DNA of 64,000 bases from Planctomycetaceae bacterium (GTDB taxonomy: Bacteria; Planctomycetota; Planctomycetia; Planctomycetales; Planctomycetaceae), in contig JAKFWA010000053.1 in NCBI GenBank assembly GCA_021732995.1, positions 1 to 64,000 on the forward strand, given 5' to 3'. Of the stretch, positions 18,157 to 27,182 are shown one piece after another. Made by a program: the position numbers and the translations under genes. The notes under the pieces were generated by a model. It made no database searches. It was not told where the DNA came from and worked only from the letters and a program-made list of their open reading frames with translations. The stretch's first letter is position 1. Every line of letters starts with the position of its first letter.

Positions 18157-18768
18157 TCACCGTCGCGGGTATGGCTTGCATATGTGTCCAGTGTTTACCG
18201 ATGGAGGTGATTTGCTGGCCAAACTGGCGGCGTTGCGGCCGGATTCGAAGTCGTAACCCAGCCATACGAACAGACAGACAACTGCGATGCCGAACCCGAT
18301 CGTCAGAAACTTCTCAGTACAGCGCGTTAACCAGATCGAATAAACGTGCAGCGCTGCCGCTACAAATACTGCTACGGCCATGTTCCAGCAGGTTGTGCGT
18401 TTATACCAAAAATAGAGAGCCAGCTCGCGGCATGCTTCGGGACCGAGTTCAGAGAACCAGTACTTGAGGGGCGGCGGCGGTGTGGATTTCGGTGTTGACC
18501 AGATCAGCTCGGTCAACTGCGGAATGGCACTTCGGAAAAGCTGCTGAACTCCGTGGCAGGTAAGTCCCACCAGATAGCACGCCAGGACGGCTCCCAGCAG
18601 CATCGCGGCGCCTTGCGATGCCTCGCCGTTGATTTCATCCAGCCGCAGACGACTACGCGTAATAAAACCTTCGAGCCACAAGGCTCCGCAGACTGTCGCA
18701 CCGGGCGCGAAGAATGCCAGATCGAACAAGCGGAAGAAATGAAAAGAGGTCTCTGCGGATTGAGCCAT
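18157..18768 (-). CDS. four-helix membrane protein, candidate RADAR accessory (RdrC/RdrD-like position)
   Basis: 203 residues with four hydrophobic segments at roughly 10-35, 53-73, 127-147 and 152-172, separated by a Pro-rich loop (STPPPPLKYW). The first helix begins with FDLAFFAPG, an FD-x6-PG pattern I associate with small membrane proteins of defence loci. RADAR operons are known to carry an optional membrane protein, either a Csx27-like protein (RdrC) or a SLATT protein (RdrD). I cannot decide between these or a third family. It is the first gene of the minus-strand block and precedes the ATPase gene by 80-130 bases. No clear ribosome binding site precedes the ATG at 18768. Confidence 0.6.
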   Translation of the reverse strand: MAQSAETSFHFFRLFDLAFFAPGATVCGALWLEGFITRSRLRLDEINGEASQGAAMLLGAVLACYLVGLTCHGVQQLFRSAIPQLTELIWSTPKSTPPPPLKYWFSELGPEACRELALYFWYKRTTCWNMAVAVFVAAALHVYSIWLTRCTEKFLTIGFGIAVVCLFVWLGYDFESGRNAASLASKSPPSVNTGHICKPYPRR

Positions 18769-19066
18769 TGTTGTGCATCACAAATCGCTCTCATCCCATC
18801 CGCCGTGACGAGGTATGAGTCGACCGACACCAAAAAGGGGCGTCGGATTCCTCGACCGCCCATTCATCAATAGCACGCAACGTCAGTTCATGTGCGCGAT
18901 TATGAACAAGCACGCTGTTCGAGACTACCATCGCAGCTTCAAAATCTGACCAAATTTACCCAATGTCACGCTCGGTAGATGAGTGTTCCCCCTCGAAGTC
19001 GCTGCTCGCGATGTTCACATAAGGCGGGGATGGCTTGTGTCGCAGACTACGACGACGGGCAGCGTT
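18769..19066. other. upstream region of the RADAR-like block
   Basis: About 300 bases between the DUF1501 stop and the first gene of the four-gene block. The block's promoter should lie here, but I found no convincing -35/-10 pair and no operator-like palindrome. No tRNA, attachment-site repeat or integrase gene marks an island boundary. Confidence 0.4.
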
Positions 19067-20554
19067 CTATCCGACAATCTCCGGCACAACTTCGCCTTCC
19101 ACGAGTTTGAAGGGGCGGCCGAAGCGGTCGGTGATGGGGGTTTCCGGGTCGATGCCGAGGCAATGATACGCCGTCGCCAGAATGTCTTTCGGTGAGATGG
19201 GTCGATCGGCCACTTCGCCGCCGATGCTGTCGGACTTGCCGACCACATTGCCGCGCTTCACTCCGCCGCCGGCCATCAAAACTGAATAACACTTCGACCA
19301 ATGGTCGCGACCGCCGCCGTTTGCTTTGTTGATCTGCGGAGTGCGACCGTGTTCGCTGAGGACAAGCACGAGCGTCTCATCCAGCATGCCGCGCTGATCG
19401 AGGTCGGTAATCAGTCCGTAAAGAGCACGTTCGAAGCCGGGCATGAGCTCGCGTTTCATGCGTTCGTAGTGGTTCCAGTGAGTGTCCCAACCCATGCCTG
19501 CGAGACCGTATTCGTCCCATACAACGGTGACGAACTTGGTACCCGCTTCCACCATGCGACGTGCGGCTAATGAGCACTGCCCGAAGAGCGACATGCCATA
19601 GAGTTCGCGAGTCGCCATTGGCTCGCGCGCGACGTCCAGCGCAGCCCCGACCTTCGCTGAGTTGATCAGGCCATACGCCATCTCGCGGAACCGGTCATGA
19701 CTGGCCGGAGCGAGGTCGCGTTGCCGTCGGGCGTCATCAAACTGATCGAGTAAGCTGCGGCGTTGGTTCAGACGATCCAGCGTCAGTTCGGCGGGCATGT
19801 TCGTCGCGGCGGAAATCGACAGCTTGCTGTCGGGCGTGATGCCCATGTACGGATCGAAGACTTCGCGCGTGCGCGGTCCCAGCGTCTTGACGATGCTGTT
19901 CGGCGCCTTGCCAGTGAACTCGGTCCAGACCGGATCGAACGCACCACCGAGGAAGGCGGCATTGATGCCCGCTCGTGGAACTTCGCCTTCACGCTGGCTG
20001 CTGAACGGGAACGGCATCGCCAGATGGCGCGGCACTTCGACCGGCGCCGAACCACGTTCGCGGCGGTCGAGGAAGTCCACGACGGAACCAATGTAAGGAT
20101 GATGCCCGGGATGTCGCGGGCTGAGTTCCATCTGCACTTCGATGGTCGGAATACCCGTCAACGCGTACGCGACTCCGTGAATGGGGTGCGGGTGCGTGAC
20201 CGAGCGCACGACCGTCAGGCGGTCCATGACTTTGGCCGCGTTGGGCATCAGTTCGCAGACATCAACGCCGGGCAGGCTGCTCGGAATGCCGCCGAGTTCG
20301 CCGCGAATCTCGACGGGCGCTTCAGGTTTCAAGTCAGCCAATTCCAGTTGGCTGGGCGAGCCGTACAGGTACAGAAGGATGCAGGACTTGGCTTTCCCGA
20401 ACGACGATGAACGAGCTGCTTCCGCCTGTGCGGACTCCAGGCGCAGGAACTGATCAAGCCCCAGCCCGAACATGCCCAGGCCGCCAACCTGCAGCATCTC
20501 GCGGCGATTGAAGCCGTCACACAATGTCTTCGGAGAACCGAGCACTTGCAGCAT
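19067..20554 (-). CDS. DUF1501 protein (Tat-exported sulfatase-fold)
   Basis: 495 residues. The N-terminus has a twin-arginine type motif (FNRREMLQVGGLGMFGLGL). The body shows the family's blocks: ILLYLYGSPSQLELADLKPEAP near residue 60, VRSVTHPHPIHG around 135, LVLSEHGRTPQINK around 400 and GGRDHWSKCYSVLMAGGG, which resemble the metal-site motifs of alkaline-phosphatase/sulfatase-fold enzymes. In planctomycetes DUF1501 genes usually sit beside DUF1549/DUF1553 genes; here the nearest one (22853-24499) is two genes upstream on the same strand. Substrate unknown. Confidence 0.9.
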   Translation of the reverse strand: MLQVLGSPKTLCDGFNRREMLQVGGLGMFGLGLDQFLRLESAQAEAARSSSFGKAKSCILLYLYGSPSQLELADLKPEAPVEIRGELGGIPSSLPGVDVCELMPNAAKVMDRLTVVRSVTHPHPIHGVAYALTGIPTIEVQMELSPRHPGHHPYIGSVVDFLDRRERGSAPVEVPRHLAMPFPFSSQREGEVPRAGINAAFLGGAFDPVWTEFTGKAPNSIVKTLGPRTREVFDPYMGITPDSKLSISAATNMPAELTLDRLNQRRSLLDQFDDARRQRDLAPASHDRFREMAYGLINSAKVGAALDVAREPMATRELYGMSLFGQCSLAARRMVEAGTKFVTVVWDEYGLAGMGWDTHWNHYERMKRELMPGFERALYGLITDLDQRGMLDETLVLVLSEHGRTPQINKANGGGRDHWSKCYSVLMAGGGVKRGNVVGKSDSIGGEVADRPISPKDILATAYHCLGIDPETPITDRFGRPFKLVEGEVVPEIVG

Positions 20555-20697
20555 GGTCTGATCTCACAACAGTCGAGAATCGAAGGCCTTCAGCCTACTC
20601 GTGTCGGACTTCGAATGCTGCGCCGATGAGCAAATTCCTCGACGAGTCCGGACCAACCACGTGCGGTTGCAGATCGGATGCACGACTTCGCAGTTTC

Positions 20698-21204
20698 TCA
20701 GTGCAGTGCGTGCATACCACGTTGGGTTCGTTCGCGATTCACGAACTGCAGCGTCCGCGGTTCGTCTTTGAGGAACTTCAGGAGTTGCGACGTCGACACA
20801 GCGAGTCTTTCAGCCGCTGGCTTGAGATCAAAGTTTGCTGCCGAAACAGCATCAAGAGCCTCGGCCAGTAACGCAGGGAAGTCCTCATGAGTCGGGTTCA
20901 CTGCGATCTTTCCGCTGCGGCAGCGTGAACGCCACAGCTCGGATGGTTCAACCGGGTTCGTTACTTCGCTGCGCGCTTCGATGGCCAGATTCACGCGCAA
21001 CCGAAACAAGGCCACATCGCGGTTCTCGGCCTGACTGCGCCGCTCGCTGCCTTCAGCAGTAATCCCCGTCGGGGTGTGCTTCAGGATGACGGCAGTCTCG
21101 GTCTTGTTGCGGTGCTGGCCACCCGGCCCCGACCGTCGCGTGCGCGATTCTTCGCACGACTTCAACAGTTCTTCGAGGGGCAGCATCGCGGGATGTGTCA
21201 TCAT
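20698..21204 (-). CDS. RF-1 (GGQ) domain protein, class I release-factor-like
   Basis: 168 residues with the peptidyl-tRNA hydrolysis loop near the N-terminus: RSGPGGQHRNKTET, GGQ at residues 28-30. The protein lacks the codon-recognition domains of RF1/RF2 and lacks the basic C-terminal tail of ArfB. Its C-terminal half (FDLKPAAERLAVSTSQLLKFL) reads more like a helix-turn-helix. It is therefore a small GGQ hydrolase of the rescue type, acting on stalled ribosomes or released peptidyl-tRNA, but of a different subfamily from ArfB. Its ATG overlaps the stop of the upstream 518-residue gene (ATGATG containing TGA), implying translational coupling. Confidence 0.8.
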   Translation of the reverse strand: MMTHPAMLPLEELLKSCEESRTRRSGPGGQHRNKTETAVILKHTPTGITAEGSERRSQAENRDVALFRLRVNLAIEARSEVTNPVEPSELWRSRCRSGKIAVNPTHEDFPALLAEALDAVSAANFDLKPAAERLAVSTSQLLKFLKDEPRTLQFVNRERTQRGMHALH

Positions 21205-22757
21205 CGATCACTCCTCCGCATGAGAGACTCGATCGCGATGACCGGCCAATTGGTGATGGCTTTCACTGCGGAGATCTCGGAACGAGAGCGTACGAACACG
21301 ACGACGTCGTCAGGCGAGAACAGTGTCAGGTCGACATCGCCCGGAATTCGCCACTCCTGCTCGATGGTCCAATCAATCTCGGAAGACGACGAGGCCGATG
21401 CTCGCAACTGAAACCACGGCCGGTCAGCGTCGCTCAAGCTCTCGAACTCCTCGTCGGTGCCGTAGATCACTGCTCGTGCGCCGAAGCGGCAGAGCGCCTC
21501 GCGACGGATGCAGAGACCGTAGTGCTCGAAGTCCCAGCGACCGCGATGAGTTCGAAAGGTTCTTTGCTCCGTGATTTGCTGCAGCGGCATGGCAGTGAAA
21601 CACACAACGGGAACCGGGCCTCGAATTGTCTGCGCTGTTGCTCGAATCCGACGTTGTTTGAGAATGGTCAGTAACACGCCCAGCGCCGATCGATCGCAGT
21701 TCTCGTCCGACCACAGTAACTCATCGAGTTCCGCATCGCTGAGCTTCTGCAACGACATGCTGTCTTTCGCTCGAGTCCAATGCGTGAGGAAGTCCCACGA
21801 TTCAGCACTGAGACTATTCAACAGCGCTCGGTCGTTGCGATCCGAGACAGGCTGAAGATCGTCTTCAATGCAGATACTCAGCGCGCGGTGCGTTGATGAG
21901 TCGAAGTCCGCTTCACGTGCACCGAGGCCGATTAAAGTGGTGGCAGTCTCGATAGGAATGAGTTCGCGAGATGCAGAGAGCCAGCACTGGCCCCACGGCT
22001 CTGGCGCCGCCTTTGAATTCAGCCGCGATTTGAGCAGTCGCTCGGTCGTGCTGCCGGGTCGAACTTTCAACGCGAGCAAGTCATCGCCGAGGCTCGCGAG
22101 CAGTTCATCACGATCGATTGGTTCATTGCGTTCCAACTCATCGGCTGAAGCGGAGCCGTTCGTCAGCGTGTTGAGACAGGGAGAAACGAAGACCGTCGGG
22201 CAATCAGCCGCATCGGACTCGGCGCTCGCTAATACAGACTGTTCGAACCAAGAGACTGTGTCTGAGGTCGAAGCCAGTCTGTAACGAATCACCGGCGTTC
22301 GGCGCAGCATTGCCAGTCGCTCGACCGGTCGCGCCGCGGTGGTTCCTTCGACAGTCACCAGCACACGACCTTCGTGCTTCGCCCACTCCACGGCGGGCCT
22401 GAGTTCCCGCAACCACAATCTCTGCGTCGCGGCATCCCGGCCAAGGCGCGAGCTGAGAATCGAAAGCCGTCGGTCAGCAGGCAGCGCGCTGGCATGCCAC
22501 ACGAACTGACCGTCAAGTGGCGATTCGCTCAAAGACGCCTGCTGCGGATTCAGCGACTTCAGCGCGGCGAGCAGGCGGTGAACCCGGCGCATCTTTTGAG
22601 CAGGGAGACTCAATGCGTGCTCGGTCCAGACGGCGATGAGCCATTCGACCAACGTGGCGTTGGCATCAGGTTCGGAGAGTCGCTCCTCGCGCGGCAGGAC
22701 ACCGAGTTCGCGCAACTGAAGAACCTTGCCGGGATCAACGAGCCACTCGCGCCACAT
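21201..22757 (-). CDS. unknown protein coupled to the GGQ protein; weak DUF2971-like C-terminus
   Basis: 518 residues, soluble, no signal peptide. I do not recognise the N-terminal 350 residues. The last 130 residues contain CFTAMPLQQ, then RRGxWDFEHYGLCIRREALCRFGARAVIYG and DWTIEQEWRIPGDVDL; the pattern CFT...YGI...A.PV.Y...EWR resembles DUF2971-type domains, which recur near toxin and abortive-infection genes. The stop codon overlaps the start of the downstream release-factor-like gene by four bases, so the two are made together. Any functional link to translation or defence is inference. Confidence 0.7.
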   Translation of the reverse strand: MWREWLVDPGKVLQLRELGVLPREERLSEPDANATLVEWLIAVWTEHALSLPAQKMRRVHRLLAALKSLNPQQASLSESPLDGQFVWHASALPADRRLSILSSRLGRDAATQRLWLRELRPAVEWAKHEGRVLVTVEGTTAARPVERLAMLRRTPVIRYRLASTSDTVSWFEQSVLASAESDAADCPTVFVSPCLNTLTNGSASADELERNEPIDRDELLASLGDDLLALKVRPGSTTERLLKSRLNSKAAPEPWGQCWLSASRELIPIETATTLIGLGAREADFDSSTHRALSICIEDDLQPVSDRNDRALLNSLSAESWDFLTHWTRAKDSMSLQKLSDAELDELLWSDENCDRSALGVLLTILKQRRIRATAQTIRGPVPVVCFTAMPLQQITEQRTFRTHRGRWDFEHYGLCIRREALCRFGARAVIYGTDEEFESLSDADRPWFQLRASASSSSEIDWTIEQEWRIPGDVDLTLFSPDDVVVFVRSRSEISAVKAITNWPVIAIESLMRRSDR

Positions 22758-22797
22758 GGCGTCGTCCCTTGAAACAGGAAGTCATGGCCGGAAACGA

Positions 22798-22833
22798 AAC
22801 GAGCCGGTTCGAAATTGACTTCGAACCGGCTCG
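22798..22833 (-). terminator. intrinsic terminator after the DUF1549/DUF1553 gene
   Basis: A perfect 14-base stem (CGAGCCGGTTCGAA / TTCGAACCGGCTCG) with a 6-base loop, followed on the minus strand by TTTCGTTTCC. It starts 20 bases after the stop at 22853. Confidence 0.8.
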
Positions 22834-22852
22834 GGATTGTCGTGAACCTGAT

Positions 22853-24499
22853 TTAGTGGATGAAGATGAACTCGTTGGAGTTCAGCAGCGCCCAGAACAG
22901 GTCCTGGTAAGCCGCCACTCGGTCCTTGTTGGCCTTCAGCAGTTGTGTGGCCATCGCGACTTCCTTCGGAGAAGGAGCACGCGTCAGGGTCGACATGTAG
23001 AGTTTCTTGATCTTGGCCTGATCGTTCTCAGGACCTTCCAGAACTTCGCGAAGGTAGCTGCCCTTCTCGACGTTCACGGCGCTACGCACCACTTCGCCGT
23101 TCATCAGCGCGAGAGCTTGCGGGATGGTGCCGTTGAAGGTGGTGGTTTCGTCGTTCTCATCCGTGCCGAAGGTCAGCACGAACTGACGCAGCCATTCCTG
23201 ACGTTGACGCTCGGATTGTTCCCAGCTTGAGCGGCCCGTGCGGTGAGCATTGGTCGCGATGATCAGCGAATCATAGAGCTGCTCAGCTTCCATCGACTTC
23301 ACGTAGACGTGGCTGAACAGCGGGGTTTCACCAGCGGCAGGATTGTCGCTTTCATTCTTCGGATTGAGTTGGCTCGTGAGGCTGTAGGCTTCCGAGTTGC
23401 AGATCCAGCGAACGAGTTGCTTGACGTCGTAGCGGCTCTTCACGAACTCCTGCGAGAGTCGATCGTGCAGGGCCGGGTGTGACGCCTGATTGTGCGGGCC
23501 CATGTCGTCGACCGGCTTCGTGAAGCCATAGCCGAAGAAGTGGCCCCACATGCGGTTGACCATCGCCATCGCGAGATAAGGCTTCTCACCTTCAGTGATG
23601 AACTTGCTGAATTCCTTGCGAAGTTCGGCCGAGCTGCCGTCCTCAACCTGCTTATCGAAATACTTCGGATACGCGACCTGCATCAGGCCGTTGCGCTTTT
23701 CAAAGAACACTTGGCCATCGAAGTTGCCCGCGACGATTTCCGAGAAGTCATCCACCTGACGACCGGTCTTGGGGTCGTACTTGCGATGATCGATCTTGCG
23801 AGTCTGGCGGAAGAAGTTGTTGAACTCCCAGAACTGGGTCTGCTGCCAATCGTTGAACGGGTGATTGTGGCATTGGGTGCATTGCACCTGCAGGCCGAGG
23901 AACAAGCGAGCGGTCTTGGCAGTCGCTTGAACCATCTCATCCGGCATGGTCATCTGAGCCAGCAGGTAATTGACGGCGCCGTTCTCTTCGTAGTGACCTT
24001 CGGCTGTCACGATGTCGCTGACAACCTGATCCCACGGACGGTTGCGAGCGAACGATTCGCGGTAGAACTTCTGCATGCCCGCGCGGCTGACACGCTGCGG
24101 GGTCTGACGGCCGATGGACAGGTTCGTCCACACGGTCGTGAAGTTGCGGACATAGCCATCGTCGTCGAGAAGTTTCTCAATGACCTTGGCGCGCTTCGCC
24201 TTGTCCTTGCTGGTCATGAATTCATTAACGGCCTCGGCATCGGGAATGTGACCGACGATGTCGAGGTACACGCGACGCAGCCATTCCGAGTCTTCGGCGA
24301 CCGGCGACGCCTTCACTTCGTTGTTGTCCCAGCCCTCGCGAATCTGCTCGTTGATGAACTGCACGATCGTTTCAGTCGACGAGGCGGATGCTGGTGCATC
24401 GGTGCTCTTCGCAGGCTCTTCGGCCGCGAAGTTGGTCATCGCCACGGCGCTCATGGCCAGTGCGACGAACAGGCGAGTGGCAAACCGAGTCAGTTTCAT
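22853..24499 (-). CDS. DUF1549/DUF1553 protein, secreted
   Basis: 548 residues from the ATG at 24499, chosen for AGGAGA 7 bases upstream and a typical signal peptide (MKLTRFATRLFVALAMSAVAMTNFAA). The DUF1549 half carries SEWLRRVYLDIVGHIPDAEAVNEF and a haem-like CTQCHNHPF motif; the DUF1553 half carries NRMWGHFFGYGFTKPVDDMGP, YDVKQLVRWICNSEAYSLTSQ and the terminal LFWALLNSNEFIFIH. These planctomycete proteins are periplasmic or surface proteins usually paired with DUF1501; their chemistry is unknown. A strong terminator follows immediately. Confidence 0.9.
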   Translation of the reverse strand: MKLTRFATRLFVALAMSAVAMTNFAAEEPAKSTDAPASASSTETIVQFINEQIREGWDNNEVKASPVAEDSEWLRRVYLDIVGHIPDAEAVNEFMTSKDKAKRAKVIEKLLDDDGYVRNFTTVWTNLSIGRQTPQRVSRAGMQKFYRESFARNRPWDQVVSDIVTAEGHYEENGAVNYLLAQMTMPDEMVQATAKTARLFLGLQVQCTQCHNHPFNDWQQTQFWEFNNFFRQTRKIDHRKYDPKTGRQVDDFSEIVAGNFDGQVFFEKRNGLMQVAYPKYFDKQVEDGSSAELRKEFSKFITEGEKPYLAMAMVNRMWGHFFGYGFTKPVDDMGPHNQASHPALHDRLSQEFVKSRYDVKQLVRWICNSEAYSLTSQLNPKNESDNPAAGETPLFSHVYVKSMEAEQLYDSLIIATNAHRTGRSSWEQSERQRQEWLRQFVLTFGTDENDETTTFNGTIPQALALMNGEVVRSAVNVEKGSYLREVLEGPENDQAKIKKLYMSTLTRAPSPKEVAMATQLLKANKDRVAAYQDLFWALLNSNEFIFIH

Positions 24500-24722
24500 C
24501 AGTCTTCTCCTGATTCGATGGTTGTCCGCGTAGATGTTGTAGGCAGAAACTGCTCTGCGAATTCCCAGTGCAAGTCGCAACGACTGCAGAGCAGTGAGTT
24601 TACACCGATCAATCCAACTTTGTGCAGCGTACTGAGCCCCAACGGTTCAGATCCAGCAAGATATCACCACCCGGCCGCCCGGAAGATGCGTCTGAATCCC
24701 GCTGGTTGCTGCAGAAATTCTG

Positions 24723-25631
24723 CTATGGCGTGTCGTTGATGACTTCGCAGGCTGCCTTACGGTCAATCCGCTTCATCAGACCTTTGAGCACCTTGCCCGG
24801 GCCGACTTCGTAGAACTCGGTCACGCCCATTTCCATCAGCTTACGCACGCACTTCTCCCACAGAACAGGGTTCAGGACCTGCTTCACGAGGATTTCCCGA
24901 ATCTCGGCGGGATCAGAATGCGCAGCCGCGTCGACGTTCGAAATCACCGGAATTCGCGGAGAAACGATCGCAGCTTGAGCTAGGGCTGCCGTCAGTGGAG
25001 CGACTGCGGGTTGCATGATCTCCGTGTGAAACGCCCCGGCCACCGACAACGCAATCGGTCGGCCGCCAAGCTCTTCAATGATCTTTTCAGCCGCCGCGCA
25101 TCCCGCCTTATCGCCGGACAGCACTGTGTTTCCGGGACACAAGTAGTTCGCAACCCAAATTCTGCCATGCGGTTGCGTCTTGGCGACGACGTCTCGAACC
25201 TTCTCGTAATCCAGCAGCAGTGCGCTCACCATGCCCGATGGAGTCGCCTCGGCAGCCGCCTGCATGGCTTCTCCACGCTGACGCACGAGCTTCAGTCCGT
25301 CCTCGAAGGACATGGCCCCGGCAAACGCCAGAGCGGTGTATTCACCGAGACTCAGACCCGCTGCGACCGTGCACCGGCCGACCAGGTCTGGTTTTTCGGC
25401 CTTCAACATCTCCAGTGCTGCGAAACTCGAAACGTATAGCGCCGGCTGGCTGATGTTGGTGCGATCCAACTGCTCCTGAGGCCCCTCAAAGCACAGCTTG
25501 GCCAAGTCGTAGCCGAGCACCTCATTGGCGCGGTTGAAGAGTTCCTTCGCCGCCGGAAAGCGCTCGACGATTGTCTTCGCCATGCCAACGTGTTGAGCCC
25601 CTTGGCCGGGGAACAAAAATGCGACTGTCAT
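24723..25631 (-). CDS. fabD: malonyl-CoA:ACP transacylase
   Basis: 302 residues, standard length. FabD transfers malonyl from CoA to acyl carrier protein to feed fatty acid elongation in the cytoplasm. Visible landmarks: LFPGQGAQHVGM at the N-terminus, the nucleophile elbow GLSLGEY (Ser in place, although the usual GHSLGE His is Leu), the Arg of MQAAA/R region, and the catalytic His in SVAGAFHTEIM. It is the third gene of an rpmF-plsX-fabD series, 182 bases after plsX with a terminator-like hairpin between, so it may also have its own promoter. Confidence 0.93.
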   Translation of the reverse strand: MTVAFLFPGQGAQHVGMAKTIVERFPAAKELFNRANEVLGYDLAKLCFEGPQEQLDRTNISQPALYVSSFAALEMLKAEKPDLVGRCTVAAGLSLGEYTALAFAGAMSFEDGLKLVRQRGEAMQAAAEATPSGMVSALLLDYEKVRDVVAKTQPHGRIWVANYLCPGNTVLSGDKAGCAAAEKIIEELGGRPIALSVAGAFHTEIMQPAVAPLTAALAQAAIVSPRIPVISNVDAAAHSDPAEIREILVKQVLNPVLWEKCVRKLMEMGVTEFYEVGPGKVLKGLMKRIDRKAACEVINDTP

Positions 25632-25692
25632 CGTGATCCTGTTCCGTTATTCCATGTCTGCGCGAATGGACAAGCCAGTTAGCCGGCGTTTC

Positions 25693-25712
25693 GGCGGATA
25701 GGATTGTCCGCC
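25693..25712. repeat. single unit of the GGCGGACAATCCTGTCCGCC-type palindrome
   Basis: GGCGGATAGGATTGTCCGCC is an imperfect palindrome related to the arms of the inverted repeat at 47043-47113, showing at least two copies of one dispersed family in the window. Confidence 0.55.
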
Positions 25713-25756
25713 CTGAAACTGTCCTCGCAACTCTGATGCACCACCAGAAACGAACA

Positions 25757-25782
25757 AACCCGACGCATTGTGGCATCGGGTT
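25757..25782 (-). terminator. probable terminator after plsX
   Basis: On the minus strand AACCCGA and TCGGGTT flank a short variable loop with further pairing, followed by TGTTCGTTTC. It lies about 30 bases after the plsX stop. Confidence 0.5.
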
Positions 25783-25813
25783 CAGAAAAGTGGCAGGAAA
25801 CACGCGCTGTCAT

Positions 25814-26821
25814 TTACTCGGCGACCGTCATCGACTCGCCAAGTTCGGCGATAATCTGCTCGTTGATATTGCGATCTTTCAGCTTGGTCGTACCGCGCAG
25901 GGCATTCGTAATGGATTTCGCCTGGCTGGAACCGTGGCAGATGATGCACGTGCCATCGATGCCCAGCAACGGCGCACCACCTTCTTCGCTGTACTGATAC
26001 CGACGACCAACCTCAGCGAATGCAGCTTTCGCGTGACCTCGCTCGGTTTCCAGTTTTTCCAGGACGGCAGCCGTCACCGACTTGAACAGAAAGTCCGCCA
26101 GACCTTCGGAGACCTTGAGGATCACATTTCCCACAAAGCCTTCGCAGATAATGACATCCACGTCGCCCGTGTAGAGATCGCGACCTTCGACATTGCCGAT
26201 GTAGCGATCCTTCAAGCGGCTTTGAGTCAGCAGCGTGTGCGTGTCGCGGTAAAGGTCAGTGCCTTTGCCTTCCTCGCTGCCGATGTTCATCAGGCCGATG
26301 CGGGGATTGGCGATGCCCAGAATCTCTTTGGCGTAGATCGCACCCATCACGCCGTACTGGTAGAGGTGCTCGGGGCGAGCCGCCGGATTCGCTCCGACGT
26401 CAACCAGCACCGAACGACCCTTGAGCGTTGGCAGCGGGATGGCAATTCCTGGACGTTTGACGTTCTTCAGGAACAGTCGCGTTCGCAGGCCAGCCGCCAC
26501 GACAGCGCCGGTGTGACCGGCGCTGACCACGGCATCGACATTCTTCTCAGCCATCAATCTCCAGCAGACGGAGATCGAGCAGTTTGGCTTTTTGCGCAGT
26601 GCGTCAGTGGGCTTCTCGTGCATCTCGATGTTGCCATCAGATTCCACGATCTCCAGACGCTCGCCCGAATAGCCCGTTTTCGCCAGCAATGGTTCCAGTT
26701 GCGCCCGATCACCCACCATCAGGATCTCGAGATCCTTCATAGAGTTGAGTGCGGCGACAGCACCATCGACATTCGGGCCGGGAGCGAAATCGCCCCCCAT
26801 GGCGTCCAGCGCGACTCGCAT
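25814..26821 (-). CDS. plsX: phosphate acyltransferase PlsX
   Basis: 335 residues from the ATG at 26821, which begins the universal MRVALDAMGGDFAPG motif. PlsX converts acyl-ACP to acyl-phosphate at the membrane surface for phospholipid synthesis. Other family blocks are SAGHTGAVVAAGLR, PTLKGRSVLVDVGANPAARPEHL, RIGLMNIGSEEGKG, CEGFVGNVILKVSEG and a C-terminal APLLGIDGTCIICHGSS. The start lies only four bases after the rpmF stop, so the two are co-translated as in many bacteria. Confidence 0.96.
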   Translation of the reverse strand: MRVALDAMGGDFAPGPNVDGAVAALNSMKDLEILMVGDRAQLEPLLAKTGYSGERLEIVESDGNIEMHEKPTDALRKKPNCSISVCWRLMAEKNVDAVVSAGHTGAVVAAGLRTRLFLKNVKRPGIAIPLPTLKGRSVLVDVGANPAARPEHLYQYGVMGAIYAKEILGIANPRIGLMNIGSEEGKGTDLYRDTHTLLTQSRLKDRYIGNVEGRDLYTGDVDVIICEGFVGNVILKVSEGLADFLFKSVTAAVLEKLETERGHAKAAFAEVGRRYQYSEEGGAPLLGIDGTCIICHGSSQAKSITNALRGTTKLKDRNINEQIIAELGESMTVAE

Positions 26822-26825
26822 GGGT

Positions 26826-27005
26826 CTATTCTTCGACTTCCAGAACCTTGCGCCCGCCGTAGTGGCCGCACTGTGGGCAAACAACGTGGCTCAGAATCTT
26901 CGTACCGCAATTGGAGCAACGAACGTACTGAGGCAACTTGAGCAGCCAGTGATGCCGACGCATCCGGACTTTTGAGTGCGACGTACGCCTCTTTGGAACG
27001 GCCAT
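26826..27005 (-). CDS. rpmF: 50S ribosomal protein L32
   Basis: 59 residues, MAVPKRRTSHSKVRMRRHHW at the N-terminus and a zinc ribbon of two Cys pairs, CSNC (30-33) and CPQC (43-46), ending RKVLEVEE. Length and sequence fit L32 exactly. A GGAAG sequence precedes the ATG. First gene of the rpmF-plsX-fabD series. Confidence 0.97.
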   Translation of the reverse strand: MAVPKRRTSHSKVRMRRHHWLLKLPQYVRCSNCGTKILSHVVCPQCGHYGGRKVLEVEE

Positions 27006-27182
27006 TTCTTCCCACCGTAAACATTAAAAAGACACGAAATCATTTCGCGGGCTGCACGCACTGCAGACACAGGGCGCAGTTCACCTGCCAGCAAAAGGGG
27101 GCGGGGATGCTACGGAAGCAACTGGCGAGATTCAAGGAATCGCGCCAGTCGCCCCGCACACATCTACAGACATTGATGTCCG

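Noticed and set aside
9965-18768. Genomic island with integrase or tRNA boundary around the RADAR-like genes
   Set aside because: No integrase, tRNA or flanking direct repeat was seen; transfer cannot be shown from this window.
25736-26941. 401-codon plus-strand open frame
   Set aside because: Antisense to plsX and rpmF, both certain.
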